In this document: in pieces, positions 43,570 to 53,099 of the stretch
Layout: the number at the start of each line of letters is the position of its first letter
Position numbering within the stretch: the stretch's first letter is position 1
Origin: Granulicella aggregans
GTDB taxonomy: Bacteria; Acidobacteriota; Terriglobia; Terriglobales; Acidobacteriaceae
Direction of reading: 5' to 3'
Assembly (NCBI RefSeq): GCF_014203275.1
Contig: NZ_JACHIP010000001.1
Coordinates: 620,001 to 684,000 of the forward strand
DNA length: 64,000 nt
The notes under the pieces: generated by a model
Database searches by the model: none
What the model saw: only the letters and a program-made list of their open reading frames with translations
What the model was told of the DNA's origin: nothing
Program-made: the position numbers and the translations under genes

Positions 43570-44274
43570 TTACTCTTCCTCTTCATCCTGAAATGCAATT
43601 ACAGAGTCCGCAGCATCCGCAATCTTCAAATTTGCCAGCAGTTGAGCATGCCGCTTACGATCCGTGTTCACGATAAACGTGACACGTTCGAGCTCCGCCA
43701 CGCTGTCCTTGTCGATCACGTTCATGCGGACGCCCATCCGGTCCAGCACGCTCAAAATCGCTACATAGATCTTCGTCTGGTCGGTCCCACGTACCTCGTA
43801 CAGCATCGGGAAGTGTTTCCATCCGAGCTTCGATTCAAGCGCTCCTACCAACTGCAACGCAAACAGCACGATGACCGTAGCCAGCACCGCCTCCAGATAG
43901 AGGCCCGCCCCACACGCCATCCCAATCGAAGCCACTGCAAAGACACTCGCCGCGCTGGTCAACCCCAGCACCCGATTCCGAGTGTGCAGAATCAGACCAG
44001 CGCCAAGAAACCCAATCCCCTGCACGATGTTCGCGGCAACGCGTCCCTTGTCTGGGTTGCCCTCACCCGCGAGCACAGCCGACAGCAGTGTAAAGAACGC
44101 GCAGGCCATGCAGATCAGTATGTTCGTCCGCAGCCCGGACGCTTTATGCCGCCACTCCCGCTCGATTCCCACCACGCCGCCGAGAGCGCACGCCAGAAGC
44201 AATCGCTTGGCGGTTCCGCTCGAAAGCAGCAACTGATCGATATCGCTGAAGTGATAAGAACTAGGCGCGTACAT
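43570..44274 (-). CDS. MgtC/SapB-family membrane protein
   Basis: A 234-residue protein with four to five membrane helices in the N-terminal MgtC domain (RLLLACALGGVVGIEREWRHKASGLRTNILICMA, QGIGFLGAGLIL, GLTSAASVFAVASIGMACGAGLY) and a cytosolic ACT-like C-terminal domain (KIYVAILSVLDRMGVRMNVI). MgtC proteins modulate the F-ATPase and Mg2+ homeostasis. It is the first gene of the run to dapF and ldcA. ATG 44274; TAGAAT is 9 nt upstream. Confidence 0.88.
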   Translation of the reverse strand: MYAPSSYHFSDIDQLLLSSGTAKRLLLACALGGVVGIEREWRHKASGLRTNILICMACAFFTLLSAVLAGEGNPDKGRVAANIVQGIGFLGAGLILHTRNRVLGLTSAASVFAVASIGMACGAGLYLEAVLATVIVLFALQLVGALESKLGWKHFPMLYEVRGTDQTKIYVAILSVLDRMGVRMNVIDKDSVAELERVTFIVNTDRKRHAQLLANLKIADAADSVIAFQDEEEE

Positions 44275-44335
44275 GCTCAAACGATTCTACTTCCAGCCCA
44301 CCCAACCCCGTCATCCTGACCAGAGAGCTCTGTGC

Positions 44336-44368
44336 CCCATTCATCGCGGTCTCATCGCGATGAGTGGG
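44336..44368. repeat. Palindromic repeat family B, copy 2
   Basis: CCCATTCATCGCG and CGCGATGAGTGGG with a 7-nt spacer, preceded by CTCTGTG. It lies between the GT39-like stop and the MgtC start. Confidence 0.75.
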
Positions 44369-44425
44369 ACGGCCACAAATGCGGGTGCCCCACATCTCGC
44401 CCCTGAGATGTGGGAGTTTGAGGAA

Positions 44426-46132
44426 CTACGGCTTCCACACATCCGACTTGTAGATCCGAGCGCACGGTTGCCCCGTCGTACAAAGCACCGTCAGCTCCGT
44501 CAGGTTCTCCGGATGCTTATGCACAGCCATGTCCACGGGGTCGCCAGCGATCGCGACCACGTAGTCCGCCTTCTCAGCCGGAGCGTCGAGCGCCGCCTTC
44601 CAGCTGTACCACTCGCCCTCATTGATCGTTTGCTTCAGAGGAATCCCAGCCTGCTGCAGCGCTCCAATGTGGTCGCCATTCGTCATCAGGATCGGCACGC
44701 CCACCGGGAACGACTCTATCTGCCGCGCAACCGACGTTTCGAATGCCTGCCGCGTCGTCGCGTTGACCATACCTTCCTTCAGCACCAGTGGAATCGTCAG
44801 GGTCATCACCACGCAGTTCACCACGGCCAGCGCGATCCCGGCGCGAGGGAGCCACTTCGAGACTTCAGGCTTCGTGATCTTCAGGTACACATCAAGCGCA
44901 GCGATCGCGATAAACGCGAAAAGCACCAGCCCCGGCAGCATCTCCATCCCATACCGCGAGTTATAGAACGAGTGCGGATAAAGCTGCGGGATGAAGATCG
45001 GCACTGACCCATACGACACCGAGTAGACATAAAACGGTATCGGCATCCACAGCAGCGTCGCCGCCCGCTGCGCTCCGGTAAAGCCTTTGCGCAGCGTCAA
45101 CCAAAGCCCCGCCACTGCCCCCGCCAGCAGCAGAAATCCCGTCTCCCACATCGCAGCATCTACCTGCGACGTTCGCGTATAGAACAGCAGCGCCCATCCG
45201 GGGTTATGCCATCCGCGATAGTGCTTCGCTCCCGGCGGAGATGTCTTCTTATCGATCGCGGCAGCAGAGTAAGGCCCACGCATGAAGTCCAGCGGATCGT
45301 GCATGAAGTGCTGGTTGTACCAGAGCCACAGCACCGGCCCAGCCACTGTAATCACCGTGAACAGAAGGAATGCCGGCGTCACCTTCGCGAAGAGCTTCCG
45401 AGTCCTCACGATCTTCAGCGTGAGCACGCACCACACCACCGCGCCTGCAATCCATCCGTCGTACCGCGTCATCACCGCAGCGAAGATCAACAGCGAGATC
45501 ACCAACAGCTTCGGCCCAATCGCCTTCGCCCGCGCCGCGCGTTCCTTCAACGGCGCATCGTCGATGCGGTCGATCGCGTCCACGCACTCCATCGTCAGCA
45601 GCGTCAGCCAGATCAACAGCGCAAGGAACAACGGCTCCGTCATCGCCGTCGTTGCCAGATAAAGAAGATTCGGGTTCAGTAGATAAAACACGGTCGCAGC
45701 GAAAGCCCACCGTGGCACCAGCATCCTTCGCGCCAGCCGGTAAAACCCCGCCGCGCCGATGATGAAACAAATCAGCGAAGGCCATGACCCGGCCAGTCCG
45801 GTCTGCCACCACAACATTCGCTGCACAAACGGCAGCATCAACAGGTGAGGCAACGGCAGCCATACTCCACCCAACTGCGACAGCCCCGGCGCCCGCGAGT
45901 CCAGAATCCTACGCGCAATCCCCAGGTGCGCCACCGCATCGCCATACAGCAATACGTAACCGCGAGTGAAGCAAATCAGCAACGCCATGAAGCCGAGCAC
46001 CACCGCCATCAACGCGATCGGTACTGTCTCCTGCCGCGTCGCGGGAGCAATCACATTCGAATCAACATTGGATGACTCCGACACAGCCCGGATCAGGCTC
46101 TGCCGTGCGCTCGAGGTTCGTCTACGTCGCAA
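44426..46132 (-). CDS. GT39-like polytopic membrane glycosyltransferase
   Basis: A 568-residue protein with about 10-12 membrane helices and the GT-C layout of dolichyl-phosphate-mannose-protein mannosyltransferase relatives. The first loop has YGDAVAHLGIARRILDS (acidic pair near the first helix), followed by GGVWLPLPHLLMLP. The C-terminal 150 residues form a periplasmic domain (FPVGVPILMTNGDHIGAL). It would transfer a sugar from a polyprenyl phosphate donor to lipid or protein. The start is 2 bases after the PfkB kinase stop, a tight coupling. Confidence 0.75.
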   Translation of the reverse strand: MRRRRTSSARQSLIRAVSESSNVDSNVIAPATRQETVPIALMAVVLGFMALLICFTRGYVLLYGDAVAHLGIARRILDSRAPGLSQLGGVWLPLPHLLMLPFVQRMLWWQTGLAGSWPSLICFIIGAAGFYRLARRMLVPRWAFAATVFYLLNPNLLYLATTAMTEPLFLALLIWLTLLTMECVDAIDRIDDAPLKERAARAKAIGPKLLVISLLIFAAVMTRYDGWIAGAVVWCVLTLKIVRTRKLFAKVTPAFLLFTVITVAGPVLWLWYNQHFMHDPLDFMRGPYSAAAIDKKTSPPGAKHYRGWHNPGWALLFYTRTSQVDAAMWETGFLLLAGAVAGLWLTLRKGFTGAQRAATLLWMPIPFYVYSVSYGSVPIFIPQLYPHSFYNSRYGMEMLPGLVLFAFIAIAALDVYLKITKPEVSKWLPRAGIALAVVNCVVMTLTIPLVLKEGMVNATTRQAFETSVARQIESFPVGVPILMTNGDHIGALQQAGIPLKQTINEGEWYSWKAALDAPAEKADYVVAIAGDPVDMAVHKHPENLTELTVLCTTGQPCARIYKSDVWKP

Positions 46133-46134
46133 GC

Positions 46135-47079
46135 TCAGGCTCCTGCCAACGCGTCTTCGAGATGCGAGATCTCGCGGAACAGCTCGAACCGCTCATTGAT
46201 CTCTTCGCTGGTCACCGAAGCGAGCCGGTCGGTTCCAAACCGCTCCACCGCGAACGAGCCCATCACGCCGCCGTAGAACATCGCCGTCTTGAAGACCGCA
46301 GGTGTGAGCTCCGGCTGCGACGCAATGTAGCCATAGAATCCACCGGCAAACGAGTCGCCAGCCCCGGTCGGATCGACCACCTCGCCCAACGGAAGCGCCG
46401 GCGCACGGAAGGGCCGTGAAGCTTTCCCACCAAACGCGCGTTCGCTGAAGTAGCCCGTCGCTCCATACTCGCCGTGCTTCACCACCAGCGACTTCGGCCC
46501 CAACGCCATCACCTTCTCCGCCGCCTTGACCGGGTTGTGCTCACCAGAGATCATGCGCGCCTCGCCATCGTTGATCAGCAACACGTCCAACACCGCAAGC
46601 ACCTTGTCCAGGTTCGCGCGATGGTCGGCGATCCAGTAGTTCATCGTGTCGCCGCAGACCAGCTTCACATCCGGCATCTGCTGGCGCACCTGCAGTTGCA
46701 GCACCGGGTCGATGTTCGCCAGGAAAAGATACTCGCTGTCCTTATACTGCTCGGGAATCTTTGGCGCAAACGTCGCGAACACATTCAAATCTGTACCCAG
46801 CGTCTTCGCCTCGTTCAGGCTGCCGCTGTACTCGCCGGTCCAGTGAAAAGTCAGCCCGTCTGCGCGCTCGATACCTTCCGTATCAATCCCGCGCTTCTCG
46901 AAGACCGCCTCGTGCTCCGCCGTAAAGTCCTCTCCGACGACCCCGATCACGCGCACATCCGTAAAGTAGCTCGCAGCCAGCGCGAAGTGCGTCGCCGCCC
47001 CGCCCAGGATCTTTGTCCTCTTGCCGGAAGGAGTCTCAATCGAATCAAACGCCACCGAACCAACTACAAGTATCGACAT
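46135..47079 (-). CDS. PfkB-family carbohydrate/nucleoside kinase
   Basis: A 314-residue ribokinase-fold kinase. Signature 1 appears as LGGAATHFALAASYF and signature 2 as DPTGAGDSFAGGFYG with the catalytic Asp. The substrate is not fixed by the sequence; adenosine, ribose-like sugars or methylthioribose are candidates. ATG 47079 follows AAGAGAG. It sits between mtnP (28-bp gap) and the membrane glycosyltransferase (2-bp gap), so purine/methylthioribose salvage is the leading idea. Confidence 0.85.
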   Translation of the reverse strand: MSILVVGSVAFDSIETPSGKRTKILGGAATHFALAASYFTDVRVIGVVGEDFTAEHEAVFEKRGIDTEGIERADGLTFHWTGEYSGSLNEAKTLGTDLNVFATFAPKIPEQYKDSEYLFLANIDPVLQLQVRQQMPDVKLVCGDTMNYWIADHRANLDKVLAVLDVLLINDGEARMISGEHNPVKAAEKVMALGPKSLVVKHGEYGATGYFSERAFGGKASRPFRAPALPLGEVVDPTGAGDSFAGGFYGYIASQPELTPAVFKTAMFYGGVMGSFAVERFGTDRLASVTSEEINERFELFREISHLEDALAGA

Positions 47080-47110
47080 CAAGCTCTCTTTCTAATTGCA
47101 ATTCCAAAAG

Positions 47111-47971
47111 TTACAAATACTTCCCCAGCAACAATCCCAGCCGCTCCTTAGCCGCCTCCGGAATCGCCTTCTTGTCCGTCAAAATCGCATACTTCAGCGC
47201 ATCCGCACAAGCGCACTTGCGCTCCGTGGGCATCGCCGCAATCGCCGCCTTCACAACCTTCGTTCCGTTATCGGCATTCTGGTGCAGCACCGCGACCACC
47301 TGGTCCACGGTCACGTCATCATGACCCTCGCGCCAGCAGTCGTAGTCGGTCACCATTGCGAGCGTGGCATAGCAAATCTCCGCCTCGCGAGCCAGCTTGG
47401 CCTCCTGCAGATTCGTCATGCCGATCACGTCAGCGCCCCAGCTACGGTACAGGTTCGACTCCGCCCGCGTAGAGAACTGCGGCCCCTCCATGCACACATA
47501 AGTCCCGCCGTTTTTCCCAACAACACCAACCTCGGCGCAGGCGTTCTCAAACACGCTGCGGACGGTCGAGCATACCGGATCGCCGAAGGCCACATGACCC
47601 ACGATACCGTCGCCGAAGAACGTCCCTATGCGCGCAAACGTGCGGTCGATGAACTGGTCTGGAATCACGAAGTCCGTAGGCTTGTGCTCTTCCTTAAGCG
47701 ACCCCACAGCCGACACTGAAAGAATCCGCTCCACGCCGAGCATCTTCATCGCGTAGATGTTCGCGCGAAAGTTCAACTCGCTCGGCAGGATGCGATGCCC
47801 GCGTCCATGTCGCGCCAGGAACGCCACGCTACGACCGCCCAAATCGCCCAGAATAAATGCGTCCGAAGGCGCTCCGAACGGTGTCTCAAAGCTCTCTTCA
47901 CGCACGTTCGTCAACCCGGGCATGGCATACAAGCCACTCCCGCCAATGATGCCAATCTCAGCCTTCTGCAA
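47111..47971 (-). CDS. mtnP: S-methyl-5'-thioadenosine phosphorylase
   Basis: A 286-residue class II nucleoside phosphorylase that splits methylthioadenosine into adenine and methylthioribose-1-phosphate. Diagnostic stretches are [48 protein letters not shown] and [16 protein letters not shown] 47971 is preceded by GGAG at 8 nt and is the only suitable start. First gene of a three-gene unit with the PfkB kinase and the glycosyltransferase. Confidence 0.93.
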   Translation of the reverse strand: MQKAEIGIIGGSGLYAMPGLTNVREESFETPFGAPSDAFILGDLGGRSVAFLARHGRGHRILPSELNFRANIYAMKMLGVERILSVSAVGSLKEEHKPTDFVIPDQFIDRTFARIGTFFGDGIVGHVAFGDPVCSTVRSVFENACAEVGVVGKNGGTYVCMEGPQFSTRAESNLYRSWGADVIGMTNLQEAKLAREAEICYATLAMVTDYDCWREGHDDVTVDQVVAVLHQNADNGTKVVKAAIAAMPTERKCACADALKYAILTDKKAIPEAAKERLGLLLGKYL

Positions 47972-48017
47972 TTCTTCTGCTCCGTTCTGACTCTCTTGCT
48001 CTTTGTTTAAGGACCCG

Positions 48018-49556
48018 TCAGTGAGTATATCGTCCGGCCAGCGCCGCCTTCATCACGCCAAACTGCCCCATTACATGCACCAAAGACATCGCCGGGCCTA
48101 TCTCCTGCGTAGACGCCACTTGTAGCGGCCCGCTCGACTGAACCTCTTCCACGCTATCCCGCAGCTTCCGCGCCAGCGCCAGATCGAAGCCCTCGGCCAC
48201 AAACACCTGGTCGTCCTTTAGCGCTATCAGCACATCGCCTTCGTTGGTCGAATAAACCTGTTCCTCGTCGCCTTTTTCGTCTTTCTCGCGCCGCTTAAGC
48301 CCCGAATACTTTCGCGCAAGCTGCCCCGAGTAGATCCGCATAAACGACCGCGCCGAATCCTCGTTCTCCCACTTCGAGTAGTAGAAGATCCCCAGCGAAG
48401 ACGGTGTCTCTTTCTGCGCTGCCGTGGCGCTCTTGCGCTGCGCCGCATAGTAGATGCCACCCTTCCACGCTGGCGAAAGCGCAGCCGCAATCTGCTGGCC
48501 GCCAAACAACTCCGCAATGATCCGCACATCCAGTTCGCCCATCACGCCCTCGTCATACGGCGTGTACTCGGCATCAATCAGAGGATGAATATCCGGCATC
48601 CGCAGCACCGGCACCGGCGTATGCGCGAGATACGCATCCGGATGAATAATCTCGAAGCTGGACGAGGGCGGTCGCGCCAGCACACCCGCAAACGCCGCAT
48701 CCCTTCCGGCCTTCACCAGCACGCGATGCTCAAACGCCAACCCATCGCCATACGGAAACAGCAGCGACTTCTGCAACAGCAGCGGAGCCCGCGCCAGCAG
48801 CGGTGATCCACCCGTGTCCTCCGTCATCTCCTTCAACTTCGGCCCCATCTCCGGCGCGTCGGCGATCGTCTTGCCGGAGTCCTTCAACCCGTAATCAACA
48901 AAGACAGCCATCGCCTGACCCTCGGTCACAGCCTCGCGCGCCGTATCGCCCTCGTCGTTCCGGATATGCTCACTGTCCTCCGCACTCGTCTTCGCAATTC
49001 CCTTTGCGCCGACCTCAGACCACTTCGACAGGTCCACCTTCTGGTCCTGCAGCGCGTGCGTCAACTCATGCGCCAGCACAGACTTCTGCTCGTCCGGCGC
49101 GATCCAGTCCAGCAGGTTCACCGTCTTCGTCTTGTCGTCGTAGTAGCCGGCGATCTGCTCCGTCAGCAGCGAGACCAGGAACGTCTGCAGATGAAAGTCG
49201 CGATCCAACAAACCAAACTTCTTCAGCACAATCTCAGACCGCTCCAGGCGCTTGGTGCTCTCGTCCTTGTCGAAGCGCTCGCGCAGAAACTTGTTTACCT
49301 CGTCGCGCGAGATCAAAGTCCGCTTCACGCTGTGCTCGATCGGCAGCTTCGAGTCCTTGCTGGCGAACGCCAGGATGTCGTCGACGGATTTGAACAGCTC
49401 CTTCGCCTGATCCTTGGTCATCCGGGTCTCGCCCGTGGTCGCGTCTTTCTTGTCCTTATCGGAAGCCGAGGCGGTCGCCACCGCAGTAATCAGAACGAAT
49501 CCCACCTTCGCCGCCCACCGTCCACCCAGCTTCAACCCAGCCATAACCCTCCGCAT
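48018..49556 (-). CDS. Exported zinc metalloprotease-like protein (HELTH motif)
   Basis: A 512-residue protein with a signal-like N-terminus ([15 protein letters not shown]). The core has [10 protein letters not shown], the HExxH zinc motif of gluzincins, preceded by [19 protein letters not shown]. An acidic segment further on ([23 protein letters not shown], EGQA) may supply the third ligand. The C-terminal half is unlike named peptidase families. Probably a periplasmic or outer-membrane protease. Start could be 49556 or the ATG four codons later (49544). It is divergent from ygfZ. Confidence 0.7.
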   Translation of the reverse strand: MRRVMAGLKLGGRWAAKVGFVLITAVATASASDKDKKDATTGETRMTKDQAKELFKSVDDILAFASKDSKLPIEHSVKRTLISRDEVNKFLRERFDKDESTKRLERSEIVLKKFGLLDRDFHLQTFLVSLLTEQIAGYYDDKTKTVNLLDWIAPDEQKSVLAHELTHALQDQKVDLSKWSEVGAKGIAKTSAEDSEHIRNDEGDTAREAVTEGQAMAVFVDYGLKDSGKTIADAPEMGPKLKEMTEDTGGSPLLARAPLLLQKSLLFPYGDGLAFEHRVLVKAGRDAAFAGVLARPPSSSFEIIHPDAYLAHTPVPVLRMPDIHPLIDAEYTPYDEGVMGELDVRIIAELFGGQQIAAALSPAWKGGIYYAAQRKSATAAQKETPSSLGIFYYSKWENEDSARSFMRIYSGQLARKYSGLKRREKDEKGDEEQVYSTNEGDVLIALKDDQVFVAEGFDLALARKLRDSVEEVQSSGPLQVASTQEIGPAMSLVHVMGQFGVMKAALAGRYTH

Positions 49557-49615
49557 CAGTCGCTATAATCAGTGTACGCAGTGTCTTTCCTGCGTGTCCG
49601 GTCGTGTAATTACTT

Positions 49616-50632
49616 ATGACTGCTATCGCCTTCCCGCCCGCACAATCCGCCACCGCGCAGCAGCAGTTCACCGCGCTGCTTGAATCCTCTGCCGTAGCGC
49701 CGCTGTCGAGCATTGGCTGGATTAAGGTCACCGGCGACGATCGCGTCCGCTGGCTCAACGGGATGACCACGAACTCCATCCAGGCGCTTTCATCCGGCGA
49801 GCTTAATTACAACTTCTTCCTAAGTTCGCAGGGCAGAATCCAGGGCGACGCCGTAGCGCTAGCGCTCGACAAAAGCATCCTGCTCGGAACCGCAGCAGGC
49901 CGCGTTCCCGCGCTCATCGAGCTCCTCGATCGCTTCATCATCATGGACGATGTCGAACTTGCGCAGCATTCCAGCTTCGGCCTCGTCATCGCCGGTCCAC
50001 AGGCCGCATCCACACTTGCTACCATCGGCATCGCGACAGACGATGTTGCCCCGCTGCACTTCACGGCAATCGACGACTGGAAGGGCCATAAGCTCGCCGT
50101 CCTCCATGCTTATAGTCCTCTGGTCCCACGCTTCGAGCTTTGGTCCGAATCAGCAGATACCGTCGCCCAGCTGACTGAAGCCCTCGTCGCCAGCGGCGCG
50201 ACACTCGTCAGTGACGAAGCCCTCAACCACCTCCGCATCCTCGAAGGCACGCCGCTCTACGGCACCGACATCCGCGACAAGGAACTGCCGCAGGAGACCG
50301 CGCAGCCCCGCGCCCTGCACTTCGCCAAAGGCTGCTACCTTGGCCAGGAGATCGTCGAGCGCATCCGCTCGCGAGGCAACGTCCACCGCACCTTCCACGC
50401 CTTTCAGCTCGCAGGTGAGCTCCCCGTCGCCGGTGCCATCCTCGAAGCCGACGGCAAAGCTGTCGGAGAGCTCACCAGCGCAGCTGCCATCCCATTAGCC
50501 TCCGGTCCCATCAACCTGGCCTTGGGCTACATCCGCCGCGAAGCTCTCGAACGCAATCTGACCGTCACCTATCCCGGCGGTACCGCAAAGCCCATCACCA
50601 CCCCAGTTACGATCCCCGAAAGGAACGTCTAA
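49616..50632 (+). CDS. ygfZ: Folate-binding Fe-S/tRNA-modification protein YgfZ
   Basis: A 338-residue GcvT-like protein. It has GWIKVTGDDRVRWLNGMTTN at the start and the invariant KGCYLGQE motif with its functional Cys. YgfZ/IbaG-type proteins use folate to support assembly or repair of certain Fe-S enzymes such as the MiaB tRNA modifier. ATG 49616. It is followed 3 bases later by lepB and starts a co-directional run to ribF. Confidence 0.9.
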   Translation: MTAIAFPPAQSATAQQQFTALLESSAVAPLSSIGWIKVTGDDRVRWLNGMTTNSIQALSSGELNYNFFLSSQGRIQGDAVALALDKSILLGTAAGRVPALIELLDRFIIMDDVELAQHSSFGLVIAGPQAASTLATIGIATDDVAPLHFTAIDDWKGHKLAVLHAYSPLVPRFELWSESADTVAQLTEALVASGATLVSDEALNHLRILEGTPLYGTDIRDKELPQETAQPRALHFAKGCYLGQEIVERIRSRGNVHRTFHAFQLAGELPVAGAILEADGKAVGELTSAAAIPLASGPINLALGYIRREALERNLTVTYPGGTAKPITTPVTIPERNV

Positions 50633-50635
50633 GAG

Positions 50636-51412
50636 ATGGCTGAACGACAGGCAGCGAAAAATCCCCGCGCAAGCGAAAGCGGCTTGAGCTTCATCGCTTC
50701 TTACCTGACAATAGCCGCAGTCTGGCTCTTCGCCATCACTTACATCTTTCAAAACTTCTTCATCCCGTCATCCTCCATGGCGAGCACCTTGCTTGTAGGC
50801 GATCACGTCCTGGCCGACCGCGAGATGCTGGCTCCCGCCACAAAAGGAGCGTCCTTCCTGCCATACCGCGAGGTGAAGCGGGGCGACGTGATCGTCTTCT
50901 ACAAGCCCCTCGAAGAGAATGGCTCCCATATGAATCTCGTCAAGCGAGTGATCGCCATCCCTGGCGACCGCATCCACCTTCGCAACGGCGTCGTCTTCCT
51001 CAACGGAGTTGCCCAGAGCGAGGCTTACGTAGCAAAACCCGATCAAAGCCGCCCCTACGATGCGTACGTGAATGACTTCCCATCAGTCGCCCCAGACAGC
51101 GAACCGGAGGTCTCAGCACAGTGGTCGCTCGCAATTCCCTCTGCCATCGAAGGCGAGGACATTGTCGTCCCGCCCGGCAAGTACTTCGCCATGGGAGACA
51201 ACCGCACCAACAGCATCGATAGCCGCTACTGGGGATTCGTTCCCCGCGAAAACATCATCGGCCGTCCCCTGCTTGTCTACTGGTCGATCAACGTTCCGGA
51301 AGTGAGCGACACCGATCCCTCTTTGGCCACACAAGCGCAGTCCACAGTTCACGAATTTCTTCACTTCTTCAGCGACACTCGATGGAGCAGAACACTTCAT
51401 CGAATCCAATAA
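50636..51412 (+). CDS. lepB: Signal peptidase I
   Basis: A 258-residue membrane peptidase that removes signal peptides in the periplasm. One N-terminal helix (LTIAAVWLFAITYIFQNFF) precedes box B IPSSSMASTLLVGD with the nucleophile Ser, box D VKRVIAIPGD with the general base Lys, and box E GDNRTNSIDSRYWG. All catalytic parts are intact. Translation is coupled to ygfZ (3-bp gap, GAGATG context). Confidence 0.93.
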   Translation: MAERQAAKNPRASESGLSFIASYLTIAAVWLFAITYIFQNFFIPSSSMASTLLVGDHVLADREMLAPATKGASFLPYREVKRGDVIVFYKPLEENGSHMNLVKRVIAIPGDRIHLRNGVVFLNGVAQSEAYVAKPDQSRPYDAYVNDFPSVAPDSEPEVSAQWSLAIPSAIEGEDIVVPPGKYFAMGDNRTNSIDSRYWGFVPRENIIGRPLLVYWSINVPEVSDTDPSLATQAQSTVHEFLHFFSDTRWSRTLHRIQ

Positions 51413-51475
51413 GTCCACGCGCTGGACTCGTCATGCTTCACACAGCATCATCAAGCCTTTCCCGAAAGAGAAATC

Positions 51476-52135
51476 ATGTCCGAGCAGAACAAGCCCTTCG
51501 TCATCACCGACCGCCGCAAGTTCAACCTCGACGGCGAACCCCGCCCCGACGCCGACCCCTCCCCTGAAAAGATCCGCCCCGTAGTCCCTCCCGCTCCAGC
51601 CCCCGAAGAATCAAGCGCCCGCGTCATTCCGCAGCCCGAATCACCGCAGCCCATCGCCGCCGCACCCGAGGCCTCCGCCAGCGACTTCGCCGAAGAAGAC
51701 CCAAATGCCCCGCCAGCCCCCACCGCCGAGCAGATGGAGCAGTCTCGCATCGCCTTCGACGCCACCGCCGAGCGCCTCGACATCGCCATCCGCTCCGCCA
51801 ACCCTGGCATGGAGCAGCTCCCGAAGATGACCTTCGAGCGCCTCGTCCAATCCGTCTACATGACGGCCATCATGCAGCTCGGCGGCAACACCCCCGAAGG
51901 CCAGAAGCCGCAGGTCGACCTGCTCGGCGCGCGTCAGAGCATTGACATGCTCACCGTCATCGCCGATAAGACCACTGCCAGCCTGACCCTGGACGAACAG
52001 CAACTCATCGACAGCGCCCTCTTCGAGCTCCGCCTGGCTTTCCTCGACATCACCCAGGCACTCTCTCGCAACGCTCAGAAACCCCAGCCACCCGCACCCG
52101 GCACCCCCGGCTTCGGCCCCAGCATCGTCCGCTAG
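51476..52135 (+). CDS. DUF1844 domain protein
   Basis: A 219-residue protein. The N-terminal 110 residues are Pro/Ala/Glu-rich and disordered; the C-terminal DUF1844 domain reads FERLVQSVYMTAIMQLGG...VDLLGARQSIDMLTVIADKTTASLTLDEQQLIDSALFELR. DUF1844 is a helical domain common in Acidobacteriota and deltaproteobacteria, often near ribF-like and MBL genes; function unknown. It sits between lepB and the MBL gene on the same strand (63 and 39 bp gaps). Confidence 0.85.
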   Translation: MSEQNKPFVITDRRKFNLDGEPRPDADPSPEKIRPVVPPAPAPEESSARVIPQPESPQPIAAAPEASASDFAEEDPNAPPAPTAEQMEQSRIAFDATAERLDIAIRSANPGMEQLPKMTFERLVQSVYMTAIMQLGGNTPEGQKPQVDLLGARQSIDMLTVIADKTTASLTLDEQQLIDSALFELRLAFLDITQALSRNAQKPQPPAPGTPGFGPSIVR

Positions 52136-52174
52136 CTCTCCTGTTCTCCCTTCTCTCTTGACCTTTCTCCCTGA

Positions 52175-53002
52175 ATGAACGCCACACTCACCTTCCTCGG
52201 CACCGGCACCTCGATGGGCGTCCCCACGCTGGGGTGCGGGTGCGCTGTCTGCACATCCGCCGTCACGCCGCCGCCCGCCGGAGACCCGCGCAACCGCCGC
52301 ACGCGTCCGTCTGTCCATATCGCCTGGCATAGCGAAGGTGCCGACCACGCCGTCCTCATCGACACCGGCCCGGACTTTCACGCCCAGGCCATCCGCGAGC
52401 GCGTCACCCACGTCGACGCCGTCTTCTACACCCACCCCCACGCCGACCACATCCTCGGCCTCGACGACCTTCGCCCGCTCACCTTCGCGCTCGTCGACCC
52501 CCTCCCCCTCTACGTCGACGAACAGACCGCCGCCGTCATCGAGCGCATCTTCGACTACACCTTCCGCCCGCCCACCCGAGGCACCACCATAGCCCGCGTC
52601 GCACTCAATCGCCTCAAGGAGAACGAGGCAATCCACCTCTTTGGAGCCAGCTTCCAACGCATTCCCGTCAACCACGGCAACCTTGTCATCAGTGGCTACC
52701 GCTTCGGCTCCGCAGCCTACTTGACGGACATGAGCTCCATCCCGGAAGCAAGCATGGCGCAGCTCCAGAATTTAGACATCCTCATTCTCGACGCCCTCCG
52801 CATCACGCCGCATCCGACGCACTCCAATGTCGAAAACTCCCTCAGGATCGTCGAGCAGCTCAAGCCAAAACGAGCCTTCTTCACCCACATGGGCCACGAC
52901 CTCGACCACGCCACTACCGACGCCACTCTCCCGCCACACGTGCGCCTCGCCTACGACGGCCTCAAGCTGGGCTTCGACCTGAAATCGGAACCATCCGCAT
53001 GA
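52175..53002 (+). CDS. MBL-fold phosphodiesterase (PhnP-like)
   Basis: A 275-residue metallo-beta-lactamase-fold hydrolase. FLGTGTSMGVPTLGCGCAVC at the start and THPHADHILGLDDLR as the metal motif are characteristic of the PhnP/YcbJ group, with later ligands in VNHGN, YLTDMSS and FTHMGHDL. PhnP cleaves 5-phosphoribosyl 1,2-cyclic phosphate; related members act on cyclic nucleotides. CxCxxC near residue 22 may bind a structural zinc. Part of the lepB-ribF run. Confidence 0.85.
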   Translation: MNATLTFLGTGTSMGVPTLGCGCAVCTSAVTPPPAGDPRNRRTRPSVHIAWHSEGADHAVLIDTGPDFHAQAIRERVTHVDAVFYTHPHADHILGLDDLRPLTFALVDPLPLYVDEQTAAVIERIFDYTFRPPTRGTTIARVALNRLKENEAIHLFGASFQRIPVNHGNLVISGYRFGSAAYLTDMSSIPEASMAQLQNLDILILDALRITPHPTHSNVENSLRIVEQLKPKRAFFTHMGHDLDHATTDATLPPHVRLAYDGLKLGFDLKSEPSA

Positions 53003-53040
53003 ACATGCTCTTTTCTGCGCCTCGAACGAACACTCTGTGC

Positions 53041-53073
53041 CCCATTCATCGCAGCCGTATCGCGATGAGTGGG
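53041..53073. repeat. Palindromic repeat family B, copy 3
   Basis: CCCATTCATCGCA and CGCGATGAGTGGG with a 7-nt spacer, preceded by CTCTGTG. It lies 27 bases before the ribF start codon, where it could form a hairpin in the leader. Confidence 0.7.
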
Positions 53074-53099
53074 TCGGCAACCGAACTCCAGGGGACGGC

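Noticed and set aside
51641..52675. Minus-strand frame of 344 codons
   Set aside because: Antisense to DUF1844 and the MBL hydrolase; Gly/Glu/Val-rich shadow.
53037..53099. Earlier ribF start at GTG 53037
   Set aside because: The codons translate a family B repeat; ATG 53100 matches the RibF N-terminus and has an SD.
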